Shown: positions 33,433 through 42,498 of the stretch, in pieces
How positions within the stretch are numbered: position 1 is the first letter of the stretch
Layout of the letters: each line of letters opens with the position of its first letter
NCBI RefSeq assembly: GCF_018449675.1
Contig: NZ_JAAVUZ010000003.1
Span: 1 to 64,000, forward strand
Direction: 5' to 3'
Origin: Glaciihabitans sp. dw_435
GTDB lineage: Bacteria; Actinomycetota; Actinomycetes; Actinomycetales; Microbacteriaceae
DNA: 64,000 bases
Position numbers and translations under genes: made by a program
Notes under the pieces: generated by a model
Databases searched by the model: none
The model's input: only the letters and a program-made list of their open reading frames with translations
Told to the model about the DNA's origin: nothing

Positions 33433-34089
33433 TTAGGTGAGGATGTTCACCGCGCGGGAGATGACGAGCGCCAACAGCACGAAGCCCGTCAACGCCTGGT
33501 ACCCCATGATCGCTTTGGCGCGGAGGGTCAGCGGCATCACGTCCGTCGGGCTGAACGCCATCATGTTGGACAGCGAGAAATAGGCGTAGTCGAAGTACGA
33601 CGGCTGCCAGGCTGGCTTGGTGTCGTCTCCGTCCTGGGGGAAACGGAAGTCGATGGTTGCCCGATCGTGGCTTCCCTCAACCCGACGCTGGATGGGACCG
33701 CCCTTGTCGAGCTGCCAGTTGACCAGGGCGAAGGCGATCACGTTGCTCACCCATACCTGCAGGACCGTCAGCAGAACGGCGGGGCCGTTAGCGTTTCCGT
33801 GGAGCAGCTCGCGAATGATCATGACGACGTAGACCTGGTTGATCAGGGTGAGGACGATAGCCAGCCCGATCGACAACCAGCGGGACCAGCGCGTCTCTTT
33901 GGTCAGACGATGGGGGTTGAGCATAACGAGCGGAAGCGCGGCGGCAAGCCCGATCGCCGGAACTAGCCACACCGGGAAAATCTGGATGGTGCCGGGCAGA
34001 AACGTGTAGAGCGCGAGAATCAACAGGATCGCGGTGATCTCGGGCCATCGGTGTTCCGGAGCGCTGATCGATTTCGCAGAGGTGGCCAC
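33433..34089 (-). CDS. DUF1345 membrane protein, ion-channel-like C-terminus
   Basis: A 218-residue integral membrane protein with about five hydrophobic segments (~18-35, ~42-57, ~72-92, ~105-122 and ~190-212). The C-terminal part SYFDYAYFSLSNMMAFSPTDVMP resembles the pore-loop region of two-helix potassium channels and is typical of DUF1345, but no TVGYG selectivity motif is present. Function is unassigned. The start is GTG 34089, 6 nt after TACACT, so the mRNA is probably leaderless. Confidence 0.82.
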   Translation of the reverse strand: MATSAKSISAPEHRWPEITAILLILALYTFLPGTIQIFPVWLVPAIGLAAALPLVMLNPHRLTKETRWSRWLSIGLAIVLTLINQVYVVMIIRELLHGNANGPAVLLTVLQVWVSNVIAFALVNWQLDKGGPIQRRVEGSHDRATIDFRFPQDGDDTKPAWQPSYFDYAYFSLSNMMAFSPTDVMPLTLRAKAIMGYQALTGFVLLALVISRAVNILT

Positions 34090-34095
34090 TCGTGA

Positions 34096-34101
34096 AGTGT
34101 A
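34096..34101 (-). promoter_or_regulatory. -10 box of a leaderless transcript (DUF1345)
   Basis: Minus-strand TACACT, then 6 nt, then GTG at 34089. No Shine-Dalgarno is seen. Confidence 0.55.
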
Positions 34102-34148
34102 AGCGCATGTAACATAGGTCTTCGTTGCTTCGGAGTGTACGAAGAAAC

Positions 34149-34221
34149 GGGCCTTTAGCTCAGTTGGTAGAGCGCCACGTTTACACCGTGGATGTCATCG
34201 GTTCGAGCCCGGTAGGGCCCA
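34149..34221 (+). tRNA. tRNA-Val (TAC)
   Basis: A full 73-nt cloverleaf. Acceptor GGGCCTT (34149-34155) pairs with AGGGCCC (34214-34220) with one G-T pair; discriminator A 34221, CCA not encoded. The D-arm contains AGCTCAGTTGGTAGAGC. Anticodon stem CCACG/CGTGG holds loop TTTACAC with anticodon TAC at 34182-34184. T-loop is TTCGAGC. It is followed at once by a strong terminator. Confidence 0.97.
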
Positions 34222-34225
34222 CAGT

Positions 34226-34261
34226 GAAAGCCCCCGGGAAACCGGGGGCTTTCGTCGTTTT
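34226..34261 (+). terminator. Terminator of tRNA-Val
   Basis: A perfect 12-bp stem GAAAGCCCCCGG (34226-34237) / CCGGGGGCTTTC (34242-34253) closed by a GAAA tetraloop, followed by GTCGTTTT. Confidence 0.93.
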
Positions 34262-34332
34262 CCCTGTAATTGATGCATGCGCCGCGGCGAGCGCGCCGTT
34301 CCCGGCAACCGGTCGCAGGTCGTTTGGCGCTG

Positions 34333-34338
34333 TAGCGT
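34333..34338 (+). promoter_or_regulatory. -10 box of a leaderless transcript (lipoprotein)
   Basis: TAGCGT, then 7 nt, then ATG 34346, without a Shine-Dalgarno. Confidence 0.5.
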
Positions 34339-34345
34339 ACCGACC

Positions 34346-34792
34346 ATGCGTACCGCCTCCGTCTTCGTCGTCCTCGTCACCGGTGCGCTGGTCGGTCTCA
34401 CCGGATGCGCCGCCGCACCCTATGACTGGTCGAACGTTCCCGTGACGAAGGCCGAAGCCCGTCCCGTTGTCGACGCCATGATCGACGCGGCTCTTGCCAC
34501 CGGCCCCACCGGGGATCTCTCGGGCTACTGCAGGACGTACGCGGAGTTCGGGTACATGTGCGACGACACGCTGGCCACGGTCGCGAGCGAACATCTCGCC
34601 TTCCCCGGTCCGGGACGACCGACAGTCGCCTTCCTGACCAACGGCACCGGCTCCCAGTTCCTCTCGATCAGGGGGACCCGGCTCGACGGCACGAGTTATG
34701 TCGGTCAGATCGAAGTGGACCACGACGCTGCGGGGAACACGGTGGTTGATAGTCCCGTCTTCTGGTACCCCCAGGAGCTCGTCTCCTCGTAG
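34346..34792 (+). CDS. Putative lipoprotein of unknown function
   Basis: A 148-residue secreted protein. The signal peptide (RTASVFVVLVTGALVG) ends in lipobox LTGC (Cys ~21). The mature part has two further cysteines (SGYCRTYAEFGYMCDD) that may form a disulphide, and a C-terminal beta-rich segment (FLSIRGTRLDGTSYVGQIEVDHDAAGNTVVDSPVFWYP). I do not recognise a family. It stands alone between tRNA-Val and glnN, with its own promoter. Confidence 0.75.
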   Translation: MRTASVFVVLVTGALVGLTGCAAAPYDWSNVPVTKAEARPVVDAMIDAALATGPTGDLSGYCRTYAEFGYMCDDTLATVASEHLAFPGPGRPTVAFLTNGTGSQFLSIRGTRLDGTSYVGQIEVDHDAAGNTVVDSPVFWYPQELVSS

Positions 34793-34926
34793 GTTCGGCC
34801 GCTGTTCTGTGATGTCGGTTAGCGCACGACACGTATCCGAAACATCTTCGCTATATGCGATCCCTACTCTGGGGCCACAGGACGCCGCCATCGGAGCGGG
34901 GCCGTCCCCTACCCGAGGGAACTGCA

Positions 34927-37104
34927 ATGAGCGGAAACAACGTCAGGCTTCAGGCAATCAGCGATGTGGAGGCCTATGTGCCCCCCACGGTGAGCTTCGA
35001 TCATTCGGAGGCACCGGGAGAGATCTTCGGCGAGAACGTCTTCAGCAAGGTGGTGATGCAGAAACGCCTTCCCAAGTCTGTCTACAAGTCCGTCATTGCA
35101 ACGATCGAGCACGGTGAAAAGCTCGATCCACTGGTGGCCGACGCCGTGGCATCCGCCATGAAGGACTGGGCACTGGAGAAGGGCGCAACCCACTACGCCC
35201 ACGTCTTTTACCCGCTGACCGGTCTTACCGCCGAAAAGCACGACAGCTTCTTCGAGCCGAACGGCGACGGCACGGCACTGGCCGAGTTCGCCGGCAAGAC
35301 GCTCGTGCAGGGCGAGCCCGACGCGTCGAGCTTCCCGAACGGTGGGTTGCGCAACACGTTTGAGGCACGCGGATACACGGGATGGGATGTCACGAGCCCG
35401 GCGTACGTGCTCGAAAACCCCAACGGCAACACCCTGTGCATCCCCACGGTCTTCGTCTCGATGACCGGCGAAGCGCTTGACCACAAGACCCCGCTGCTGC
35501 GATCGCAGCAGGCCATGGGAGAGCACGCCACCCGCATCCTCGAGCTGTTCGGCCACAAGGACCTCAACAACGTTGTTGCGTTCTGCGGTCCCGAGCAGGA
35601 GTACTTCCTGGTCGATCGTCACTTCTTCCTTGCACGTCCCGACCTGCTGAACGCCGGACGCACGCTCTTCGGTGCGAAGCCGCCCAAGGGCCAGGAGTTT
35701 GACGACCACTACTTCGGAGCGATCCCTGAGAGGGTCCTCGGATTCATGATGGACACCGAGCGCGAGCTATTCAAGCTCGGAATTCCGGCGAAGACCCGTC
35801 ACAACGAGGTCGCTCCCGGGCAGTTTGAGATTGCGCCGATGTTCGAGCGCGGCAACGTGGCATCCGACCACCAGCAGCAGCTCATGACCACCTTCAAGTC
35901 CGTGGCGAAGAAGCACGGGATGGAGATCCTGTTCCATGAGAAGCCGTTCCAGGGTGTCAACGGGTCGGGCAAGCACGTCAACTTCTCGCTCGGCAACAAC
36001 GAGCTCGGAAGCTTGTTTGTGCCCGGTGACAACCCCCACGACAACGCGCAGTTCCTCGTGTTCTGTGCCGCCACGATCCGGGCCGTACACAAGTTCGGAG
36101 GGCTGCTCCGCGCGTCCGTGGCATCCGCATCGAACGACCACCGTCTGGGAGCCAACGAGGCGCCGCCGGCCATCATTTCGATCTTCCTCGGCGACCAGCT
36201 CGCGGACATTTTTGACCAGATCGCGACCAGCTCGCTGAGCTCGTCGAAGTCGCGCGGTTCGATGCACATCGGTGTCGACACGCTTCCGGTTCTGCCGACC
36301 GACCCGGGGGACCGCAACCGCACGAGTCCGTTCGCCTTCACCGGGAACCGCTTTGAGTTCCGGGCGCCCGGTTCGCTCCAGACCGTTGCCGCTCCGATGG
36401 TCACGATCAACACGATCATGGCCGATTCGCTCGACTACATCGCGACGAAGCTCGAAGCGTCCGTGGCATCCGGCACCGACTTTGACGAAGCAGTGCAGGC
36501 ATTGCTCACCGAGATCATCACCGAGCACGGGGCCGTCGTGTTCAACGGCGACGGCTACTCCGACGCCTGGCCGATCGAGGCAGAGAAGCGTGGGCTGAAG
36601 AACCTGAAGACGACGCTCGACGCGCTGCCGGAACTCATCACCGAGGAGGCCATGGACCTGTTCGAACGGTACGGGGTCTTCAACCACCGCGAGATGCACA
36701 GCCGCTACGAGATCGGGCTTGAACAGTACGCCCGCACCATCGAGGTCGAGGCGCGCCTGACGCTCGAAATGGGCGCGACGATCATTCTCCCGGCGGCCGT
36801 TCGGTACCAGACCGAGCTTGCCATCAACATCGGAGCGCTCACCGCGGCCGGCGTCGACGCGGACTCGACGGCTCTCGACGAGGTCAGTGCCCCGATCGGT
36901 GCGCTTCGTTCCGCGCTGGCGACCCTGCGGGCGGCAGTTGCCGGCGACGCGGGGGAGACGGCATTGGCGGAAGCGGAGCACGCGCAGGGTGTTCTGCTCC
37001 CCGCGATGAGCGACGTCCGTGCCGCCGCCGACGCCCTCGAAGAGATCGTCGCGGACGACCTCTGGCCGCTCCCGACCTACCAGGAGATGCTCTTCATCCT
37101 CTAG
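34927..37104 (+). CDS. glnN: Glutamine synthetase type III
   Basis: A 725-residue enzyme forming glutamine from glutamate, ammonia and ATP. The length (~700-730) and motifs are those of GSIII, not GSI: an N-terminal [19 protein letters not shown] region, [68 protein letters not shown], and [19 protein letters not shown], which holds the ATP and glutamate sites. GSIII is not controlled by GlnE adenylylation. A second, GSI-type synthetase with glnE lies at 61187. ATG 34927 was chosen; no strong Shine-Dalgarno is seen. Confidence 0.96.
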   Translation: MSGNNVRLQAISDVEAYVPPTVSFDHSEAPGEIFGENVFSKVVMQKRLPKSVYKSVIATIEHGEKLDPLVADAVASAMKDWALEKGATHYAHVFYPLTGLTAEKHDSFFEPNGDGTALAEFAGKTLVQGEPDASSFPNGGLRNTFEARGYTGWDVTSPAYVLENPNGNTLCIPTVFVSMTGEALDHKTPLLRSQQAMGEHATRILELFGHKDLNNVVAFCGPEQEYFLVDRHFFLARPDLLNAGRTLFGAKPPKGQEFDDHYFGAIPERVLGFMMDTERELFKLGIPAKTRHNEVAPGQFEIAPMFERGNVASDHQQQLMTTFKSVAKKHGMEILFHEKPFQGVNGSGKHVNFSLGNNELGSLFVPGDNPHDNAQFLVFCAATIRAVHKFGGLLRASVASASNDHRLGANEAPPAIISIFLGDQLADIFDQIATSSLSSSKSRGSMHIGVDTLPVLPTDPGDRNRTSPFAFTGNRFEFRAPGSLQTVAAPMVTINTIMADSLDYIATKLEASVASGTDFDEAVQALLTEIITEHGAVVFNGDGYSDAWPIEAEKRGLKNLKTTLDALPELITEEAMDLFERYGVFNHREMHSRYEIGLEQYARTIEVEARLTLEMGATIILPAAVRYQTELAINIGALTAAGVDADSTALDEVSAPIGALRSALATLRAAVAGDAGETALAEAEHAQGVLLPAMSDVRAAADALEEIVADDLWPLPTYQEMLFIL

Positions 37105-37113
37105 CAGTGGAGT

Positions 37114-37151
37114 GAGATCGGCGGCCGTTCTTACGGTCGGTCGCCGATCTC
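37114..37151 (+). terminator. Hairpin after glnN
   Basis: GAGATCGGCG (37114-37123) pairs perfectly with CGCCGATCTC (37142-37151). No T-run follows, so termination is plausible but not certain. Confidence 0.5.
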
Positions 37152-37278
37152 GCTGGCGATTGGTTGGCATCGGGGCACCTCGTGTGACGTGTGCATGGAA
37201 CGCCTGTTGCGAACACAGCAGCAACCCTGTCGCGGTCAGCACGCGGGAGTTCGCTGGGGAGTGCGGGAGACTGGTGAC

Positions 37279-38205
37279 GTGAATTCGACCGCACCGTTGC
37301 GCCGCCCGGTCAATCCCGCAGTGGTCGCACTCGTTGTGGCATCCATTTTGTGGGGCACGACGGGAACCGCGGCCAGCTTCCTCAGTGATGACGTGAGTCC
37401 CATCGCCATTGGTGCGAGCACCATGGCAATCGGGGGAGTACTGCTGTTCGCCGTGGCCTGGCGTTCGTCGGTGACCGCCCTGCGAGATCGTTCGGCTCTG
37501 CCCTGGCTGTTGCTCGGAGCGGTGGGAGTTGTGGTGTACCCGCTCGCCTTCTACAGCGGCATGAGTCTGGCCGGCGTCGCGGTCGGAAACGTTGTCGCCT
37601 TGGGTTCCGGTCCTGTCTTTGCCGCACTCTTCGAATTCCTCTGGGAGCGTCAGCGGTTGTCGGTGCGTGGAACGGTGTCCATGGCGATTGCTGTGCTCGG
37701 CGTCGTCATCCTCGGCCTGGTGGGGCACCCGCAGGGCGGCGTCGGCGGCGGCAACGTTGGCGCGGGGGTAGTTCTCGGTCTGTGCGCCGGCATGGCGTAC
37801 GCGCTGTACACGTATTGCTCCGGCCGGGTCATCCGCCTCGGGCACTCGGGTAGCGCGGCGATGGGAGCGACCTTCGGGATTGGGGCGATTGGGCTTACTC
37901 CGGTGCTCATCGTTACCGGAGCGCCCATTCTCGGTTCGGCATCCAACATCGCAATCGCGGCATATCTCGCCATCGGACCCATGTTCATCGCCTACGTTTT
38001 GTTCGGCAGGGGCCTCGGCACGTTGCGCAGCAGCGCGGTGACGACGATCACCCTTCTGGAACCGCTGGTTGCGACTCTTCTGGCCGTCGTTGTGGTCGGG
38101 GAGCGGCTGACGGTGCTCGGCTGGATCGCAATTCTGGTGATCTTCGGTGGAATATCCGTGCTGGTTACGGCTCGTCCGTCAGCCAAGCCCTCGTCGCGCC
38201 AATAG
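37279..38205 (+). CDS. EamA/DMT-family exporter
   Basis: A 308-residue membrane protein with ten predicted helices in two EamA repeats (first from AVVALVVASILWGTTGTAASFL, second from VGAGVVLGLCAGMAYALYTYCSGR to LGWIAILVIFGGISVLVTA). LLEPLVATLLAVVVVGERLT near the end is the classic EamA signature. Members export amino acids or other metabolites; the substrate is unknown. GTG 37279 gives the natural family N-terminus. It is separated by only 9 nt from the NCS1-like permease gene, so the two may be co-transcribed. Confidence 0.9.
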   Translation: MNSTAPLRRPVNPAVVALVVASILWGTTGTAASFLSDDVSPIAIGASTMAIGGVLLFAVAWRSSVTALRDRSALPWLLLGAVGVVVYPLAFYSGMSLAGVAVGNVVALGSGPVFAALFEFLWERQRLSVRGTVSMAIAVLGVVILGLVGHPQGGVGGGNVGAGVVLGLCAGMAYALYTYCSGRVIRLGHSGSAAMGATFGIGAIGLTPVLIVTGAPILGSASNIAIAAYLAIGPMFIAYVLFGRGLGTLRSSAVTTITLLEPLVATLLAVVVVGERLTVLGWIAILVIFGGISVLVTARPSAKPSSRQ

Positions 38206-38214
38206 GATTTTCCT

Positions 38215-41200
38215 ATGGCAGACGACGATCCTCGTGAAGACGAGCAGACGGAGCTGTTTGCCCCTCCGGGCCCTCGGCGCTCGACCTACACGGCTCCCAA
38301 GAACGATGAGGCGATGCTGCGCAATGCCGCAAACGTGTTCAGCGACGACGATCTGGCCGAGGCCCTAGCCGAGCAGTTTGGGCCCTCGAAGGCTGCGGCT
38401 GCGGCATCGCGTCACCGGAGTCCGGGTGCGCCAGTGGATGCGCCTTCGCCGTCGCCCACCCCGCCGGCAGATGTTCCCGAGGCGCCGCCCGCTCTCGGGG
38501 ACGCGTCTCAGGGTGCTGCAGAGTTGGCCCCCGAGCCCGAGGCTGTGGAGCACCGCGCCGCGCCCGAAGCGCCGGAGCACCACGCCGGGTCTCATGTCGC
38601 CGAGGACGCGTCTACCCCGGACGCTGCACTCACGTCGCCGACGGGTCCACTCGCTGACGACGCGGAGCCCGCCGCCGAGCACCCTGCACCGTCCCATGCG
38701 GCCGAGCCCTCCGGTAAGGATGCGGCACCGACCCATGCGGCCGAGCCCTCCGGTGAGGATGCGGCACCGACCCACGCGGTCGAACCCTCTGTCGAGCACG
38801 CGGCGCCCGCCCACATCGCGGAGCGGGCCTCAGACGATGCGTTAGCTTCGGACGACCTCATCTCCGAAGTCCCGTCCACCGGCAGCGATGCAGAGCCGGA
38901 CGTCACCGCCGTCGCGACCGCAGCGCCATCCCGCTTCGCCCCGGAGCAAACCACCACTACTCCCATCGACTTCGACGATGCCGCCTACAAGCGTCCGAGG
39001 CGTCACTCCCGCGAGCAGACGGCCGCCGCAGCTGCGGCCACAGCAGCGGTTGCGCCAGCCGAGGCCGCGGCTCCGCTCGCCGATTCGGACACCGCCGCGC
39101 CGTCGGATGGCCAGACCGTAGCGGTTGCCGATGAGGCCCCGGTCGAAGCCTCCACCGAGGCCTCGGTTCCGTCGCAGGACTTGCCTGCTTCGCCAGACGA
39201 CCAGGCATCGTCTACTGACCAGGTCGCGCCAAATGACTTCGTGTCGGCATTCGATGCGCTCCTCGCGGAACCGTCCGCACCCAAGCAAGCGTCGCCCGAA
39301 GTGGCGCCTCCGGTGTGGCTTTTCGCGAGGGATGTAGCCGAGCCGGTCGCGCCGACCGTGCTTCCAGGCACGCCCGACGCTGCAGTCTCGGCGTCCGATG
39401 TTGAGGCCGTTGACTCGGCCGCTGACGCAGACAACGTCCTGCCGGACGAAGGTACGGACTCGCCCGCTGACGCAGACAACGTCCTGTCGGACGGAGCTGC
39501 GGACTCGCCCGATGACGCAGCTGACTCCGAGACAGGAATTAAGGGTGACGGCGTCGAGACTGATGCTGATGTCGATGCCGCTGAAGACGTTGATTCGGTT
39601 GCGTCAGTCGAGAACGCCGAGACCGAAGCTGCGTCCGTTGAGACGAGCGTCGTCGCTGCAGAAACTGCACCGACCCCCGGGGGTGAGGACGTCCTCGAGG
39701 TCGAGGAAGATCTCGCGATGGACGATGAGCTCGTTGTCGCCAGCGCGAGCGACGCGAGCGATGATGACGATCTGATCGATGACGACCTTACTGATATGGA
39801 CGCACTCTTCGGTGCGGTGATGGCGATGGGACCGGAAGTCGTGGATATGCCGGCGGAAACCGGCAGCTCCGACACGGCAGAGGTGCCCGTCGCGGTGTCC
39901 TCAGGGCCGACGGCCGTCGTAGTTCCAGACCACACCGACACTCGTGAAACTGCGGTCCTCGAGGCTCCTGCGCCCGCCGACGTCCCCGGTACGTCTCCTG
40001 TGCAGGATCCCTTCGCATCACCTGCCTCCGCACCGAACTCGGTCGCACCGAACCCGGCCGCACCGAACCCAGTCGCACCAACACCGTCCGCACCGACACC
40101 GACCTCGTCAGGTCCGGTTTCAGCCACCACAGACGTGGCGGCTGAAACTGCGGCCGGCGTGGGAGCCGTGTCCGCGGTTGCCCGGCCCGGGGCATCCGCC
40201 CGACGATCTCCGTTCGAGGCGGAGGAAGTGGGCGAAGAACCGACACCGCGTGAGCTGCGCGTTGGGCGCGCAGCACGTCTGTTCTGGTTGTGGTTTGCAG
40301 CAAATTCTTCGCTGGTGAGTGTCGCGTTCGGCGCGATCATCTTTTCCCTCGGGATGAGCCTGCGCCAGGCGATCGTGTCGATCCTCGCTGGTGTCGCGCT
40401 GTCGTTCCTGCCGCTGGGACTCGGAACGCTCGCGAGCAAGCGAAGTGGTCAGCCCACGATGGTGGTGTCCCGGGCAACCTTTGGCGTGGTGGGAAATATT
40501 CTTCCGGCGGTGATCGCGCTGATAAGTCGCTTGTTCTGGGGCGCAGCGCTGCTCTGGATCCTCAGTGCGGGCACCGCGAGCATTCTCGTCGGAGCCGATC
40601 TGGCGGGGAACTTCTCCGTGGAGCAGGTCACCCTGCTGACCATGGCGATCGGATTCCTGATTGCCCTCGTGATCGCCTTCTTCGGGTACCACATCCTCGC
40701 TCGCGTGCAGCTGGTGCTGAGCGTAGTGTCCGCCGTCCTGATTGTGGGGTTCATCGCCCTCACCGCTGGCGCCCTGCACGTCAGCGTTGCCCTCACCGTG
40801 CCGGATGGCTCCTGGTCATTGCTCCTGACGGGCGCGGTCCTCGTGTTCAGCTTTGTCGGACTGGTCTGGGCAAACAGCAGCGGCGACCTCGCCCGCTACC
40901 AGCGGTCGTCGACGTCCAGCGGCGGGTCCATGCTGTGGGCAACCTTCGGTACAGCGCTGCCGAGTTTCGTGCTGATCGCGTACGGCACGTTGCTCGCGGC
41001 GTCCTCTCCCGCGGTCGCTGCGGGTCTTGTCACCTCTCCGTTCGACGCCATGGGTGACCTGCTGCCGTCCTGGTACCCGATTCCCCTCGTGGCCGCCACG
41101 GCGCTCAGTCTTCTGTCGGGTGTGGCCATTGCGCTGTACTCCTCGGCGTTTGCGCTGCAGGCCACTCGAATTCGCGGATCGCGCCCGTTGTTCGTCGTGC

Positions 41201-41640
41201 TCCTCGGCGTCGTGCTTGCCGTGATCGCCGGGGCTCTGGCGTTGACGGCGAGCGGATTTGAGTCGGTCTTCCGTGACTTCGCCACGACGCTCGCGGTGCC
41301 GGTTGCAGCATGGGCGGGAATCTTCGCCTCGGACACGATGATCCGCAACCGCCGCTACGACACGGCATCGCTGTTGCGTCGCGGAGGTGTGTATGACGAC
41401 TTCCGCTGGGTCAACGTGTCGATGCTGGTGATTGCAAGCGTCGTCGGGCTCGGCTTCACCAGCGCGACTGTCGGATGGCTCGGATGGGAAGGCTACTTCT
41501 TCGAGCTGCTGGGCGTTGCCGCGGATTCTCCCGTCGCGGGTACCGATGTCGGCGTGTTGATTGCGCTGTTTATCGGCGTCGTCACTCCTCTCGTCTCGGG
41601 AGTTCGGGCCGTCCGCCGACAGGAGATCGTGCGGTCCTGA
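38215..41640 (+). CDS. NCS1-type nucleobase permease with giant disordered N-terminus
   Basis: An 1141-residue protein. Residues ~679-1141 form a complete 12-helix NCS1/cytosine-permease-like transporter: ARLFWLWFAANSSLVSVAFG, VSRATFGVVGNILPAVIALISRLFWG, VWANSSGDLARYQ, and an aspartate- and arginine-bearing loop FASDTMIRNRRYD. The first ~678 residues are Ala/Pro/Asp/Glu/Ser-rich, without predicted structure, and contain several tandem repeats. Only the extreme N-terminus (TELFAPPGPRRSTY, NVFSDDDLAEALAEQFG) looks conserved and ordered. Ordinary NCS1 permeases are 420-500 residues. The extension should be cytoplasmic. ATG 38215 is preceded only by the weak ATAGGA. The substrate is unproven. Confidence 0.85.
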   Translation: MADDDPREDEQTELFAPPGPRRSTYTAPKNDEAMLRNAANVFSDDDLAEALAEQFGPSKAAAAASRHRSPGAPVDAPSPSPTPPADVPEAPPALGDASQGAAELAPEPEAVEHRAAPEAPEHHAGSHVAEDASTPDAALTSPTGPLADDAEPAAEHPAPSHAAEPSGKDAAPTHAAEPSGEDAAPTHAVEPSVEHAAPAHIAERASDDALASDDLISEVPSTGSDAEPDVTAVATAAPSRFAPEQTTTTPIDFDDAAYKRPRRHSREQTAAAAAATAAVAPAEAAAPLADSDTAAPSDGQTVAVADEAPVEASTEASVPSQDLPASPDDQASSTDQVAPNDFVSAFDALLAEPSAPKQASPEVAPPVWLFARDVAEPVAPTVLPGTPDAAVSASDVEAVDSAADADNVLPDEGTDSPADADNVLSDGAADSPDDAADSETGIKGDGVETDADVDAAEDVDSVASVENAETEAASVETSVVAAETAPTPGGEDVLEVEEDLAMDDELVVASASDASDDDDLIDDDLTDMDALFGAVMAMGPEVVDMPAETGSSDTAEVPVAVSSGPTAVVVPDHTDTRETAVLEAPAPADVPGTSPVQDPFASPASAPNSVAPNPAAPNPVAPTPSAPTPTSSGPVSATTDVAAETAAGVGAVSAVARPGASARRSPFEAEEVGEEPTPRELRVGRAARLFWLWFAANSSLVSVAFGAIIFSLGMSLRQAIVSILAGVALSFLPLGLGTLASKRSGQPTMVVSRATFGVVGNILPAVIALISRLFWGAALLWILSAGTASILVGADLAGNFSVEQVTLLTMAIGFLIALVIAFFGYHILARVQLVLSVVSAVLIVGFIALTAGALHVSVALTVPDGSWSLLLTGAVLVFSFVGLVWANSSGDLARYQRSSTSSGGSMLWATFGTALPSFVLIAYGTLLAASSPAVAAGLVTSPFDAMGDLLPSWYPIPLVAATALSLLSGVAIALYSSAFALQATRIRGSRPLFVVLLGVVLAVIAGALALTASGFESVFRDFATTLAVPVAAWAGIFASDTMIRNRRYDTASLLRRGGVYDDFRWVNVSMLVIASVVGLGFTSATVGWLGWEGYFFELLGVAADSPVAGTDVGVLIALFIGVVTPLVSGVRAVRRQEIVRS
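38698..40104 (+). repeat. Tandem repeats inside the permease N-terminus
   Basis: Three arrays. (1) 39-bp units at 38698, 38737 and 38776, coding AAEPSGKDAAPTH and variants. (2) 45-bp units at 39412 and 39457, coding DSAADADNVLPDEGT and DSPADADNVLSDGAA. (3) 15-bp units x5 at 40030-40104, coding APNSV, APNPA, APNPV, APTPS, APTPT. All stay in frame, which suggests slippage expansion under coding constraint. Confidence 0.85.
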
Positions 41641-41646
41641 CCCCCG

Positions 41647-41652
41647 TAGAAT
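41647..41652 (+). promoter_or_regulatory. -10 box of a leaderless transcript (NIF3 gene)
   Basis: TAGAAT, then GAGGGC, then GTG 41659. It sits 6 nt after the permease stop, so the NIF3 gene has its own promoter. Confidence 0.6.
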
Positions 41653-41658
41653 GAGGGC

Positions 41659-42477
41659 GTGCCCACCACTGTCGCAGAAGTCAACGCCGTCGCGGAAGCA
41701 CTCTGGCCGTTGGCAGGGGCCGAATCGTGGGACGCTCCCGGTCTGTTGTCGGGCGACCCCCGGGCATCCGTTTCGCACATCCATCTCGCCGTCGATGCGG
41801 TGCTGGATACCGTGGATGAGGCCATCGACCTTGGCGCTGACCTGCTCCTGGTGCATCACCCGCTGTTGCTCCGTGGGGTAACGAGCATCGCCGAAGACAG
41901 GTACAAGGGTGCCGCGCTGGCGCGCCTGATCCGTGGTGGTTGTGCTCTGATCGCCGCTCACACCAATGCGGACATTGTCGAGACCGGAACGTCGGCCGTG
42001 CTGGCGCAGCGGCTCGGACTCACGGAGATGGCACCCATCGTCGCCGGGGCCTCGCCGTCGCGAGGTATCGGACGCTACGGCAATCTGAACATCCCCACCA
42101 CTCTCGGTCGTCTTGCACGCGAGCTCGCCGAACTTCTTCCCGCGACTGCCGGCGGGGTGCGCGTCTCGGGTGAGTTTGACGCCGCCGTCACCTCGATCGC
42201 CGTATGCGGCGGTGCCGGTGATTCCCTCTTGCGGGAAACCGCCGTTCTTGGGTCAGATGTGTACGTGACATCCGACCTTCGCCATCATCCGGCCTCTGAG
42301 TTCCGCGAAAACGCGAAACTTACCGGAGGACCGGCTCTCATAGATATTTCCCACTGGGCAAGCGAATGGCTGTGGCTGGATGGTGCCGCGCAGGAGCTTC
42401 GTGATGCGCTCAACGGCGTTACCGTCACCGTCAGCGAACTTCGCACCGACCCGTGGGACTTCGTCGTTGTCCAGTAA
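41659..42477 (+). CDS. NIF3 family dinuclear metal-centre protein
   Basis: A 272-residue member of the NIF3/YbgI/GTP cyclohydrolase I type 2-like family, which forms hexameric rings with two metal ions per subunit. Metal ligands are visible in LLLVHHPLLLRG and AAHTNAD near the N-terminus and in TSDLRHHPASE and LIDISHWASEW near the C-terminus. The biochemical role of the family is not settled. The gene is commonly next to the coiled-coil/zinc-ribbon gene that follows here by 21 nt, so the pair is an operon. Confidence 0.92.
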   Translation: MPTTVAEVNAVAEALWPLAGAESWDAPGLLSGDPRASVSHIHLAVDAVLDTVDEAIDLGADLLLVHHPLLLRGVTSIAEDRYKGAALARLIRGGCALIAAHTNADIVETGTSAVLAQRLGLTEMAPIVAGASPSRGIGRYGNLNIPTTLGRLARELAELLPATAGGVRVSGEFDAAVTSIAVCGGAGDSLLRETAVLGSDVYVTSDLRHHPASEFRENAKLTGGPALIDISHWASEWLWLDGAAQELRDALNGVTVTVSELRTDPWDFVVVQ

Positions 42478-42498
42478 AGAAGAACAGGTAACTGCCTC

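Noticed and set aside
35767-37845. 692-residue minus-strand open frame opposite glnN and the DMT gene
   Set aside because: It spans two real genes on the other strand and has shadow-like composition.
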